Below are positions 52,872 to 60,733 of a stretch of 64,000 bases of DNA, piece by piece. The notes beneath the pieces were generated by a model. The model searched no databases, had not been told where the DNA came from, and saw only the letters and a program-made list of their open reading frames with translations. The stretch is from an uncultured bacterium (GTDB lineage: Bacteria > Bacteroidota > Ignavibacteria > Kapaibacteriales > UBA4661), in contig CALCNX010000030.1 of NCBI GenBank assembly GCA_937899715.1, positions 71,736-135,735 on the forward strand, given 5' to 3'. Positions within the stretch are counted from its first letter, which is position 1. Every line of letters starts with the position of its first letter. The position numbers and the translations under genes are program-made.

Positions 52872-53120
52872 ATGGGTATTTTTTCGTGGATTTTCTTTGG
52901 CTTGATAGCCGGAGCACTTGCTAAATGGATTCTTCCCGGTAAAGACCCGGGTGGTTGGATTGTTACCATTCTCATTGGCATTGCCGGCGGTGTTTTGGGC
53001 GGCTGGCTTGGCACATTTTTGGGCTGGGGTGATGTGAATGGTTTCAACCTGCGCAGTTTTGGGCTGGCAATTGTCGGTTCACTCGTGCTTTTGGGCGGCT
53101 ATCGAATGTTGAAGAACTAA
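52872..53120 (+). CDS. GlsB/YeaQ/YmgE-family stress membrane protein
   Basis: 82 residues. MGIFSWIFFGLIAGALAKWI, GKDPGGWIVTILIGIAGGVL, GGWLGTFLGW and a closing GLAIVGSLVLLGGYRML: three glycine-rich helices typical of transglycosylase-associated/YeaQ proteins. These are stress-linked inner-membrane proteins of unknown activity. ATG 52872 follows a clear SD (gaggag) with a 7-base spacer; the open frame upstream to 52725 overlaps the DUF4126 gene and is not used. A terminator follows at 53142. Confidence 0.92.
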   Translation: MGIFSWIFFGLIAGALAKWILPGKDPGGWIVTILIGIAGGVLGGWLGTFLGWGDVNGFNLRSFGLAIVGSLVLLGGYRMLKN

Positions 53121-53141
53121 TTTTCTTCTTTGCAGATGCAG

Positions 53142-53183
53142 AAAAAGCGTACTGAAATCATGCTGATTTTGGTACGCTTTTTT
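53142..53183 (+). terminator. Terminator after the YeaQ-family gene
   Basis: aaaaagcgtac (53142-53152) pairs with gtacgctttttt (53172-53183), 10-11 pairs, then continued T-rich sequence. The A-run on the left arm could also end the convergent L,D-transpeptidase transcript. Confidence 0.65.
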
Positions 53184-53229
53184 GCTTTTTGCACGTCGTC
53201 TGGCTTGTATGCCGAGGACTGCTGAAGAT

Positions 53230-54216
53230 TTAACGTCTTGACTTCCGAACTTTCTTTTTCGGTAGTGATGCCGTGCTGTCTTGTAGGCTGGCGGTGGAGT
53301 CTACTGCGCTCGGTTTTTCTTGGGGACGAATATCCGCCGCGTTGCTGTATGCCGCATCGGACAAGCGGAAATAATCGAGCGGCATTGGCGTAGCACGCTC
53401 TGCAAAGATAATCGGGTGTGCTTGTGGTTTCATAAGAGAGTCGCGTGAGCCGACGGCGAAACCGCCCGGGCGAAGTTGTTTGGCGAGGGGAATATATACC
53501 GAAAAATTCTGCCGCGCTATACGCTCACCGTCATAAAGAAGTCTGAGGCGTTCATCCATGAGCTTGCCAATAGCTTTTGTGCGAGAGTTCAGTTTATATG
53601 CCGAGGTGGTATCGAATCCAACGGTATCCGCAAAGGCAAGGATTCGTGCCGGATCGCCGTCAAAGACAATCACAGGGTCACCTTCGGAAACACGTTTGTA
53701 TAGTTCCAGCACATCTTCACGCCCCGTGCGCACACATCCGTGTGAAGAAGGGCGTTGCCCCAAATGCCGATAGTAAGAACTTGCTTCCAAGCCATGAAAG
53801 CCAACGTTGTAGTTGAAACCTACCCACCAAAGCATTTTTGTATTGCCGAACTGCCGTGAAATTGCTTCGGGTGATTTGCCCTGCACGGAAAAAATTCCGC
53901 TTGGCGTAATAATGCCGCCGTCATTAGTGATGTGTCCTGTAGAAATGGGGATGAGGAGCGAATCACCGTTCCGATACCGCAGAGTAGCGTGTTGGGTTGC
54001 GAGATTGACTTCAATAAACCTCTCGCCCAGCACATATACGGTGTCGCGGATGCGAGCAAAGTTCAGATGATTTGCCAAGCTCCGCAGGAGCAAGTGCTTT
54101 TTGGTGGAATCAAGAGCGGTGGTATGCTCCGAATTCGCATGAATGCTGAGTTGCGAAGAAACGAAGAATAGACCCACCGTCAGCAGTGCGGCGCTCAAAT
54201 GAAGTACAGTGTTCAT
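53230..54216 (-). CDS. L,D-transpeptidase (YkuD)
   Basis: 328 residues, exported: signal peptide VLHLSAALLTVGLFFVSSQ. The catalytic YkuD motif is intact: GFHGLEASSYYRHLGQ then RPSSHGCVRTGREDVLELY (active Cys in SHGCVR). These enzymes form 3-3 cross-links in peptidoglycan or attach outer-membrane proteins to it. The C-terminal ~60 residues are polar and end in a basic KKKVRKSRR, which is unusual. ATG 54216 was chosen over 54258 for the signal peptide. Two minus-strand -7 boxes lie just upstream at 54247-54263. Confidence 0.9.
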   Translation of the reverse strand: MNTVLHLSAALLTVGLFFVSSQLSIHANSEHTTALDSTKKHLLLRSLANHLNFARIRDTVYVLGERFIEVNLATQHATLRYRNGDSLLIPISTGHITNDGGIITPSGIFSVQGKSPEAISRQFGNTKMLWWVGFNYNVGFHGLEASSYYRHLGQRPSSHGCVRTGREDVLELYKRVSEGDPVIVFDGDPARILAFADTVGFDTTSAYKLNSRTKAIGKLMDERLRLLYDGERIARQNFSVYIPLAKQLRPGGFAVGSRDSLMKPQAHPIIFAERATPMPLDYFRLSDAAYSNAADIRPQEKPSAVDSTASLQDSTASLPKKKVRKSRR

Positions 54217-54246
54217 AATCTTGGAAAAGTGAATTGCAATGAAGTA

Positions 54247-54263
54247 CAAATTTAACAAATTTA
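54247..54263 (-). promoter_or_regulatory. Overlapping -7 boxes for the L,D-transpeptidase
   Basis: CAAATTTA occurs twice (54247-54254, 54256-54263), each reading TAAATTTG on the minus strand, an exact TAnnTTTG. The nearer gives a start about 24 bases before the ATG at 54216. No clear -33 TTG. Confidence 0.4.
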
Positions 54264-54331
54264 TACGGCATTGAAGCGGGCTTCGTGCAGTCGGCGCAAA
54301 ACAAACGGTTTCACATCTCTGAATTTTTGAG

Positions 54332-54339
54332 TATTTTTG
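54332..54339 (+). promoter_or_regulatory. -7 promoter box for murA
   Basis: TATTTTTG, an exact TAnnTTTG. A TTT (54309-54311) stands at the -33 position rather than TTG. Transcription would start near 54346, giving a 140-base leader. Confidence 0.4.
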
Positions 54340-54486
54340 CCACGCAGCATATAGTAGTCCAGCGGCTTTTCGTCGCAGGGTTACTCCTCTATTCTGCCCA
54401 CCGTATCGGCACTACATTTTGTAACCGCACGATGTAATCGCGCCTGATAACTACATTCTTTTTCATTGTTCAACCCCAAAGTATCT

Positions 54487-55755
54487 GTGGATAAATTTGT
54501 CATCACTGGCGGAAAGCCGCTTATGGGGCGCATCACCATTTCCGGTGCAAAAAATGCGACCCTTGCCATTATGCCCGCCACTCTTCTCGCGGGTGGTGTC
54601 TATCACCTAACCAACACCCCCAATTTGCGCGATGTCTGGACGCTTTCGCGGCTTCTAGGCTCAATGGGCGTTCATGCAGAACTAAACGATACCGACCTTT
54701 TCGTGGACACGAGCAATATCACCTCCTACGAAGCGCCCTACGAACACGTCAAAAAAATGCGTGCTTCCTTTCACGTGCTGGGACCACTGCTGGCGCGGTA
54801 CGGCGAGGCAAAGGTTTCGCTTCCGGGCGGTTGTGCATGGGGTCCACGCCCTGTGGATTTGCACCTGAAAGGCTTGGAAAAATTGGGTGCACAGATTGAC
54901 CTTGAAGCCGGTTATGTGATTGCCAAAGCACCCGAAGGCGGCTTGCGTGGTGCGCGTATTCATTTCGATATTTCAAGCGTTGGTGCGACGGAAAACGTCC
55001 TTATGGCTTCGGTGCTTGCTAAAGGCTCTACAACGCTATCGAATGCGGCAGTCGAACCGGAAGTAACCGCGCTGGCACGTATGCTTGTGAACATGGGCGC
55101 GAAGATTGAAGGCATCGGCACAACAACGCTGGAAATAGAAGGCGTGCCGGAACTCAAAACGGTGAATGAGGAAACAATTCCCGACCGTATCGAAGCAGGT
55201 ACATTCCTCATCGGTGCAGCAATGACACGGGGAAAAGTTACGATTGATAAGACAAATCCGTATCATCTCGCCGCCGTTATTGCAAAACTGGAAGAATCCG
55301 GCTGCGAAGTAGATGTCAACGGCGATAGTATTACGCTCACTATGGAAACAGCGCCCAAACCGACCGATATTACAACATCACCCTATCCGGGGTTCCCAAC
55401 GGACTTGCAGGCGCAGTGGATGGCGTATATGCTCACGGCAGATGGCACATCCAGCATTACCGACACGATTTATACTGACCGCTTTAAGCACGTTCCTGAG
55501 CTGCTGCGCTTGGGTGCGGATGTGGAGATGGCAGATAATACCGCAATTATCAAAGGCGGTAAAAAACTCTCTGGCGCGACGGTCATGTCCACCGACCTTC
55601 GGGCAAGTGCATCGCTGATTCTGGCGGCACTTGTGGCTGAAGGGCGGAGCGAGATTCTGCGTGTCTATCACCTCGATCGGGGCTATGAGGCAATCGAAAA
55701 ACGCCTTGGCGCTTTGGGTGCGCAGATTCGCCGTGAGCGCACGGAAGAGTTTTGA
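54487..55755 (+). CDS. murA: UDP-N-acetylglucosamine 1-carboxyvinyltransferase
   Basis: Adds enolpyruvate to UDP-GlcNAc, the first committed step of peptidoglycan synthesis; cytoplasmic; target of fosfomycin. 422 residues from GTG 54487, which gives the family N-terminus (M)DKFVITGGKPLMGRITISG. No ATG is available; a TTG at 54466 is the alternative. SGAKNATLAIMPATLLA carries the Lys-Asn pair, and LPGGCAWGPRPVDLH has the catalytic Cys116, so the enzyme should be fosfomycin-sensitive in principle. ASGLI-type DLRASASLILAALVAEG near the C-terminus is also intact. Confidence 0.94.
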   Translation: MDKFVITGGKPLMGRITISGAKNATLAIMPATLLAGGVYHLTNTPNLRDVWTLSRLLGSMGVHAELNDTDLFVDTSNITSYEAPYEHVKKMRASFHVLGPLLARYGEAKVSLPGGCAWGPRPVDLHLKGLEKLGAQIDLEAGYVIAKAPEGGLRGARIHFDISSVGATENVLMASVLAKGSTTLSNAAVEPEVTALARMLVNMGAKIEGIGTTTLEIEGVPELKTVNEETIPDRIEAGTFLIGAAMTRGKVTIDKTNPYHLAAVIAKLEESGCEVDVNGDSITLTMETAPKPTDITTSPYPGFPTDLQAQWMAYMLTADGTSSITDTIYTDRFKHVPELLRLGADVEMADNTAIIKGGKKLSGATVMSTDLRASASLILAALVAEGRSEILRVYHLDRGYEAIEKRLGALGAQIRRERTEEF

Positions 55756-55888
55756 AATCGGCACTATGGCTTGGGTGCTATTGTTCGTCGTGCGCCCCTC
55801 TTGCCTCGTGAGCCGCTGAGTTGAATTTTTTGAATAATCAAAAAGGCTACATACCGTGGAAAATCCACGCGAGTAGCGTACAAACATT

Positions 55889-56335
55889 ATGGTCAAGTTT
55901 TTTCGCTCTTTGAGCAGTCGCGGGCTTTTCATTCTGGCAGTTTCGTCGCTTGCCGGAGCACCACTGATGGCATTGGGTCTTTACCAGATTTATCGCACCA
56001 GCCACGAGATTACGACTGGTGTGCGTGTGCAAGGCGTGGTACTGCGTACGGAACTGACGGACGGCGGCTATTATCCGCTTATTCGCTTTGAAGCCCCCGG
56101 ACAAGGGATTATGCGCTTTACGGATCGCTCCGGTTCGTATCAGCAAGAATTTCAAGAAGGGCAGCGTGTAGAAGTGCTTTACCCGCAATATGAACCCGAA
56201 AAGGCGCGTGTTTTCACGCCCTTGCGTTTCTGGTTTGCTCCGATGGTGATGACCTCAGCAGGAGTGCTGCCGCTATTGCTGGGCGTTCTGACGGCATGGT
56301 TCACTGAGCGTAAAAAACGTGGAAGCAAGGAGTAA
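55889..56335 (+). CDS. DUF3592-like membrane protein
   Basis: 148 residues. An N-terminal helix (LFILAVSSLAGAPLMALGLY), a beta-rich central domain of about 60 residues (RVQGVVLRTELTDGGYYPLI; EFQEGQRVEVLYPQYEPEKA) and a C-terminal helix (MVMTSAGVLPLLLGVLTAWF). The helix-barrel-helix order and the V-x-G-x-V and GQRVEVLYxP motifs are characteristic of DUF3592. Function unknown. It precedes the EnvC-like gene by 6 bases and is probably co-expressed with it. Confidence 0.82.
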   Translation: MVKFFRSLSSRGLFILAVSSLAGAPLMALGLYQIYRTSHEITTGVRVQGVVLRTELTDGGYYPLIRFEAPGQGIMRFTDRSGSYQQEFQEGQRVEVLYPQYEPEKARVFTPLRFWFAPMVMTSAGVLPLLLGVLTAWFTERKKRGSKE

Positions 56336-56341
56336 TGGGCT

Positions 56342-57718
56342 ATGCGCGAGCAAACGAGTGTAGTGGTGTTGTGCGCATTAGTGTTTGGGCTGTTTCCGCT
56401 GGAAGCTGCTAGTCGTATCGTGGCACATTTTTCTGCACCTGTTGTACTTCCGCGCTCATTAAGCCATTCCGAAAAGAAAAGCAGGATAAATACTCCACAA
56501 AAGGCGGCTCAAAAGCAAAAATCTTCTGCTCATAAGCCTTCTGCTCCGAAGTCTTCCCCAAAGCCGCAATCAGCAAAGGCAAGTGCTAAGCAGCTTGAAA
56601 AGCTCCGCAAGGATATTGCTCAAGACCGCACCAAACTCCGCGAGGTGAAGCAAAAAGAGCGCCAAGTCTCGACTAAATTGCAGCAATATCGTCAGAAAGA
56701 TGAACGCATTAGTGGCACATTGCAAAAGTTAAATACGTCGTTGGCACGTGTCCAAGATTCGCTTCGCAACGCTTCGCAGCACATCGCAACACTTTCCGCC
56801 AGAAGTGCGCTCTTGCGTCGTGAGTATGCCGACCTAGCTTATACGGTCAGCCGCGCGGAATCGCCGGACGTGGAGGAAATGCTGATTGGCACGGCTTCCA
56901 TGCAGGAATCGGCACTTATGGAAGGTACGATGCAGCATTTAAGCAAGCAAGCGTTTGGTCGTCTGCATGAGTCCGAGACGCGGCGCGATTCTCTAGCGCA
57001 CGCAAAGGAGCGTCTTGCTGCGAAGCGGAATGAAGCTGCCGAACTCAAAGCAAAGCAGGAAACTGAAAAAAACAAGATACAGACCGCTATCCAAGACAAA
57101 AAAGATGAATTAAAATCCGTGCTGGCGAATAAGCAAGAGCTGATTCGCCGCCTTGAAGAGCGCAATGCTAGTGCCCGCAAGCTAGAAAACATGATTAGTT
57201 CGCTTGTCAGTAAAGCAACTGGCGCTTCAAAGCCGACAAGCTATATGCAGAAAAATGCGAATAAAGGCGACGACAACAGTTCTGAACAGGCATCAAACGA
57301 AGCCCGTGCAGCCAGCGCTCGGGGCGGTTTCCGGCGGCACTCGCTGCCTTGGCCCACAGAGAGCCACACGATTCTGCATAAATTTGGTCGCTATACCAAT
57401 CCTTCGACAGGAACGTTAATTGAAAATCTTGGCGTGGGCATTGGCTCAAAGAGCGGAAGTAGTGTTCGTGCAGTCGCTGCCGGAGTTGTCTCGCTTGTAA
57501 ACTGGCTTCCGGGATATGGTTCGTTAGTGATTATTGACCATGGAAATACGTTCCGCACAGTGTATGCAAACCTTGCTTCGGTAAGTATTCATCAGGGACA
57601 GAGTGTTAAAGCAGGCACACTGTTGGGACGGAGTGGGCGCTCGGTGGACGGGGAGTATCTACACTTTGAGCTTTGGCACGACCGCGATAAACTCAATCCC
57701 TCCGCATGGTTGGAGTAA
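56342..57718 (+). CDS. EnvC-like amidase activator (degenerate M23)
   Basis: 458 residues. A signal-like N-terminus (VVVLCALVFGLFPLEAAS), a basic Lys/Ser-rich segment, then a long coiled coil (about 56590-57190: KLRKDIAQDRTKLREVKQ onward), and a C-terminal LytM/M23 domain: VRAVAAGVVSLVNWLPGYGS, LVIIDHGNTFRTVYANLAS, GQSVKAGTLLGRSG and EYLHFELWHDRDKLNPSAWL. The zinc ligands are incomplete: the HxxxD of active M23 enzymes is replaced by NLGVGIGS, and the HxH has only one His (YLHF). That is the EnvC pattern, so it should activate N-acetylmuramoyl amidases at division rather than cut itself. FtsEX and AmiA/B genes are not nearby. Confidence 0.88.
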   Translation: MREQTSVVVLCALVFGLFPLEAASRIVAHFSAPVVLPRSLSHSEKKSRINTPQKAAQKQKSSAHKPSAPKSSPKPQSAKASAKQLEKLRKDIAQDRTKLREVKQKERQVSTKLQQYRQKDERISGTLQKLNTSLARVQDSLRNASQHIATLSARSALLRREYADLAYTVSRAESPDVEEMLIGTASMQESALMEGTMQHLSKQAFGRLHESETRRDSLAHAKERLAAKRNEAAELKAKQETEKNKIQTAIQDKKDELKSVLANKQELIRRLEERNASARKLENMISSLVSKATGASKPTSYMQKNANKGDDNSSEQASNEARAASARGGFRRHSLPWPTESHTILHKFGRYTNPSTGTLIENLGVGIGSKSGSSVRAVAAGVVSLVNWLPGYGSLVIIDHGNTFRTVYANLASVSIHQGQSVKAGTLLGRSGRSVDGEYLHFELWHDRDKLNPSAWLE

Positions 57719-57734
57719 GTATTATGGGTAGAAC

Positions 57735-58028
57735 TTACCCCTGAATCGCATCTATCTTTGCTGCCAATGCAAAATCGCTTTCGGTCAGTCCTCCTTGACC
57801 ATGCGTAACGATGCTGATTTTTACCTTGTTCCAGCTAAAAACCTGAATATCGGGATGGTGCTGTGCCGCCTCTGCACAGATTGCGACTGCATTGGCAAAT
57901 CCCATAGCAGAGAGAAAGTTTGCAAACTGGAAATGCTGCGTGATGGCGTTGCCGCTACGTTGCCATTTGGGGTGTTGTGCAAGATATTGCGGTATGTGCT
58001 CTTCACTGATCCGTGTTTGTTGTGCCAT
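57735..58028 (-). CDS. Pterin-4a-carbinolamine dehydratase-like protein
   Basis: 97 residues, the usual length. HPKWQRSGNAITQHFQF, FANFLSAMGFANAVAICAE, AAQHHPDIQVFSWNKVKISI and GGLTESDFALAAKID reproduce the family; the HHPDI core holds the catalytic His pair. Such enzymes dehydrate 4a-hydroxytetrahydrobiopterin, and many bacterial members lack a known hydroxylase partner, as here. An SD (caggag) 7 bases before ATG 58028 decides the start; an upstream ATG at 58058 is unlikely. Followed (convergent) by the EnvC-like gene. Confidence 0.92.
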   Translation of the reverse strand: MAQQTRISEEHIPQYLAQHPKWQRSGNAITQHFQFANFLSAMGFANAVAICAEAAQHHPDIQVFSWNKVKISIVTHGQGGLTESDFALAAKIDAIQG

Positions 58029-58066
58029 TCTGTTCTCCTGTGAATTTTTTGAACCCAATATTTGTA

Positions 58067-58987
58067 TTATGCTTCTTTCAAGCGTTTTGCATTGTCAATC
58101 GCTTGGTCTTGCAACCCCCGGAGTGTTTGCAAATATGCCGTAACACTTTCTTTCTCAGGAATAAAGCCGTGCGTTTTTTCAATATCCATCACCATCAGTT
58201 CCACAAAAAGTGGGTCGAGTTGCATGGAAAGTGCCGACCATGCTTCCGCAAGGGATGTATCGGCGGTGTCATATTTCATGCGCTTGGCGTGTGAAATTTC
58301 ACCGGTCGTCATGGAAAGAAAGCGCGAGAAAAATTTCTGAACAGTCTCCGTTTTTTCCTCACTCCCAAAAAGGCGTTTGGTTTCCACCACAAGTAATTCC
58401 ACAAAAATTGTTTCAAACTCTTGAATCACGCTTGCCCATGCGTCTGAAAGCGCGGTTGAAAGATTCGCATTCTTTTTCTTGAGGCGCTCGGAGCAGATTT
58501 TTTCTGCACGAGTAAAAGCAGTGCCGGAAACGGCTATACGGTGCGAAAGATAATGCTTCAAAAGGTGGTCGCACTCGTCGGCGCTTTGCTCAAGGATGTT
58601 GAATTTTGCAAATTGCTTTTCGTTCAAGGTACCGCGCACTGCCGGAGCAAACATCTCCCAATGGATACCGTCGGTCAGGACAGCAATGCGAACGTTCTCA
58701 GCACCCGCGAGTTTGACGATTTTTTCCTGCTGTTCGCGTGTGCTGTCGTCCAGCGGCTTGATGATATGCAGAAATATCATGCCGCTTGCAGGCGTTTGAA
58801 GGGCATAATCTACGGTAATACCGCCTGCGCTGTGGTCTGCTTGCACCTTTGAAATATCAAACGCATCCCAGCCGAGCAAATGCAGCACTTTCAGAATCAC
58901 TGCTTGTTTGAGTTGAAGCACACTGTACGCCGCCATTGAGCGCGTATCGCTGTGAAGATTGCCGAGGAATGTTGCCAGTTGCGACAT
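58067..58987 (-). CDS. HsdR-N-like protein lacking the nuclease glutamate, with a 66-residue tandem duplication
   Basis: 306 residues, not a known enzyme. Residues 22-150 resemble the N-terminal nuclease domain of type I restriction R subunits: KQAVILKVLHLLGWDAF, GGITVDYALQ (Asp60), then IRIAVLTDGIHWEMF-like VRIAVLTDGIHWEMFAP. But the catalytic ExK is IIK at 75-77 (MIFLHIIKPL), so the Glu is missing. The C-terminal half is a tandem repeat: SDAW (181-184), FVEL (195-198), V216 and AKRMK (234-238) recur 66 residues later as AEAW, FVEL (261-264), V282 and AKRLK (300-304), without gaps. It sits alone between pterin dehydratase and pyrF, with no methylase. Probably a binding or regulatory protein. 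Confidence 0.75.
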   Translation of the reverse strand: MSQLATFLGNLHSDTRSMAAYSVLQLKQAVILKVLHLLGWDAFDISKVQADHSAGGITVDYALQTPASGMIFLHIIKPLDDSTREQQEKIVKLAGAENVRIAVLTDGIHWEMFAPAVRGTLNEKQFAKFNILEQSADECDHLLKHYLSHRIAVSGTAFTRAEKICSERLKKKNANLSTALSDAWASVIQEFETIFVELLVVETKRLFGSEEKTETVQKFFSRFLSMTTGEISHAKRMKYDTADTSLAEAWSALSMQLDPLFVELMVMDIEKTHGFIPEKESVTAYLQTLRGLQDQAIDNAKRLKEA

Positions 58988-59017
58988 AAAATGCAGAAAA
59001 TGGAGAATGAACAAAAA

Positions 59018-59863
59018 TTATGAGTTGACGGACGATTGCAGAGGTTGCGAATGATTCACAGCGCGAGCGGCGTGCAAAAAATTCAATGCTGAAGTACGTG
59101 CTGCGTGGTCAAAGTCGCGGTCTTTCGATGCGTAAAGGATTGCCCGCGAAACGTTGATAAGCGCTGGAGCACCTGCATTTGCTGTAAGTGTGTCGGCAAT
59201 ATCACCGCCTTGAGCGCCCACGCCCGGAATGAGAAACATTGCTCCGGGCATACTCTGGCGCAATTCTGCAAGTTCTTGGGGGTGTGTTGCCCCGACTACA
59301 AAGCCCAGATTTCGTGCTTCTTGCGCCTGCGTCCATGCCATTGTGGATTGCATTACGGCGCGATAAAGCGGTTTGTGCCCAACGTCAAGGCGCTGGAAGT
59401 CGTGCGAACCCGCATTGGAAGTGAGTGCAAGCACAAATGTCATGCGGTCGTGATATTCCAAAAAGGGCGCAACGGAATCTTGTCCCATGTACGGTGCAAC
59501 TGTGAGGGCATCGCAATCGTATGTGTCGTAGAATGCTTTTGCATATGCCTTCGAGGTATTGCCAATATCACCCCGCTTTGCGTCGGCAATGACAATGCAC
59601 TCCGAGGGAATGGCATGGAGCGTACGCTCGAAGGCTATCCAGCCATCCAAGCCGTACTGTTCGTAAAATGCAAGATTGATTTTGTAAGCAACCGCGAGGT
59701 CGTGCGTGGAAGCAATAATACGCCGATTAAATTCCGAAATTGCATCTACATCCGACATAGAGCGCAAATGCGGTGGCATCTGCTCCAAGGTCGTATCTAA
59801 GCCGATGCACAGTACAGAATGTTTCTGAGCACGACCAAGATGATATTTTTGCCAAAAGCGCAT
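59018..59863 (-). CDS. pyrF: Orotidine-5'-phosphate decarboxylase
   Basis: Decarboxylates OMP to UMP in pyrimidine synthesis; cytoplasmic. 281 residues, the longer class of bacterial OMPDC (PyrF type 2). SVLCIGLDTTLEQMP, YKINLAFYEQYGLDGW, VIADAKRGDIGNTSKAYA (the catalytic Asp-Lys-Asp array), LTSNAGSHDFQ, FVVGATHPQELAELR and FLIPGVGAQGGD follow in order. ATG 59863 gives the normal start; the frame extends 16 residues further upstream. It lies 30 bases upstream of the HsdR-N-like gene, which is probably co-transcribed. Confidence 0.94.
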   Translation of the reverse strand: MRFWQKYHLGRAQKHSVLCIGLDTTLEQMPPHLRSMSDVDAISEFNRRIIASTHDLAVAYKINLAFYEQYGLDGWIAFERTLHAIPSECIVIADAKRGDIGNTSKAYAKAFYDTYDCDALTVAPYMGQDSVAPFLEYHDRMTFVLALTSNAGSHDFQRLDVGHKPLYRAVMQSTMAWTQAQEARNLGFVVGATHPQELAELRQSMPGAMFLIPGVGAQGGDIADTLTANAGAPALINVSRAILYASKDRDFDHAARTSALNFLHAARAVNHSQPLQSSVNS

Positions 59864-60061
59864 GAATACTAGTACAGAGTTTGAATGGTAGAGTCCACGA
59901 AGCGTACACACGTGAAAGTACTCGCTGCTTAACTTAAAAAAAAATCGCTATTCACCGCATTTTTGCAGCGCTTGAAATTTTTTTCACGCATTATGTGACT
60001 TTTTATGAAGACGTGACTCTTACCCTTTAGATGCAGAAAATTATTGATGAAAAAGCACACT

Positions 60062-60664
60062 ATGAGCCAAACGGACAACGATATATCACAAAAGCAAGAG
60101 CGATTTCTTCGACTTCTCAAGCCGAGCCACGACAGTTTGGCACGGTTTGCTCGTGCTATGACGAAATCGGGTGAAGAGGCGCGAGACCTCGTGAGCGATA
60201 CGGTTGAGCAAGCGTTCAAGCATCTGGACTCGCTCAAAAGTGATGAAGCGTTTTTAAGCTGGCTTTTCACGATAGCCAGCCGAATTGAAAAGCGCCGAAG
60301 GTGGCGCGAGCGCATTTTTGAGCGCTTCGACCCCATTCTGCACGACGAAGCCGCAGAAACTATTGCCCGCAATCCCAATACCGATGCGCTCTACGATACA
60401 CAAATTCTCTACGACGCACTCCAAAAACTGCCCTTTAAGCAGCGCGAAGCATTTACGCTTTTTGAAATTTCGGGCTTTTCGCTCCAAGAAATTCAAGAAA
60501 TGCAAGGCGATTCGCTTTCTGCCGTGAAGATGCGTGTCGTCAGAGCACGTGAGGCGTTGCGCACTATGTTGGGCGATACTCATTCGCAAGAACGCGCGAC
60601 GATTCACCACTTAACGAATCCCGCCGCCACAAATCAGCTAAGCATCTCGAAAGACAAAGCCTAA
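60062..60664 (+). CDS. ECF-type RNA polymerase sigma factor
   Basis: 200 residues. Region 2: LKPSHDSLARFARAMTKSGE, EARDLVSDTVEQAFKHLD and AFLSWLFTIASRIEKRRRW. Region 4: LQKLPFKQREAFTLFEISGF, SLQEIQEMQGDSLSAVKMRV and RAREALR, a helix-turn-helix for -35 recognition. ECF sigmas redirect RNA polymerase to envelope-stress genes when a membrane anti-sigma releases them. The next gene, 69 bases downstream, is the likely partner. Start uncertain: ATG 60062 or ATG 60047. A direct repeat gtgact lies upstream at 59995 and 60013, possibly autoregulatory. Confidence 0.9.
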   Translation: MSQTDNDISQKQERFLRLLKPSHDSLARFARAMTKSGEEARDLVSDTVEQAFKHLDSLKSDEAFLSWLFTIASRIEKRRRWRERIFERFDPILHDEAAETIARNPNTDALYDTQILYDALQKLPFKQREAFTLFEISGFSLQEIQEMQGDSLSAVKMRVVRAREALRTMLGDTHSQERATIHHLTNPAATNQLSISKDKA

Positions 60665-60733
60665 ACCTCAAGCACATAGGCGTACAACGGACACACGATT
60701 CCCACTCCAACGACGATTTCAACGATTTTAATT

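Noticed and set aside
58067..58987. Restriction-modification system
   Set aside because: No methylase or specificity gene is present and the nuclease Glu is missing, so an active type I system is not supported.
59105..59800. Long plus-strand open frame (231 codons) opposite pyrF
   Set aside because: pyrF on the minus strand has all family motifs; this is its antisense shadow, Cys-rich and without domain features.
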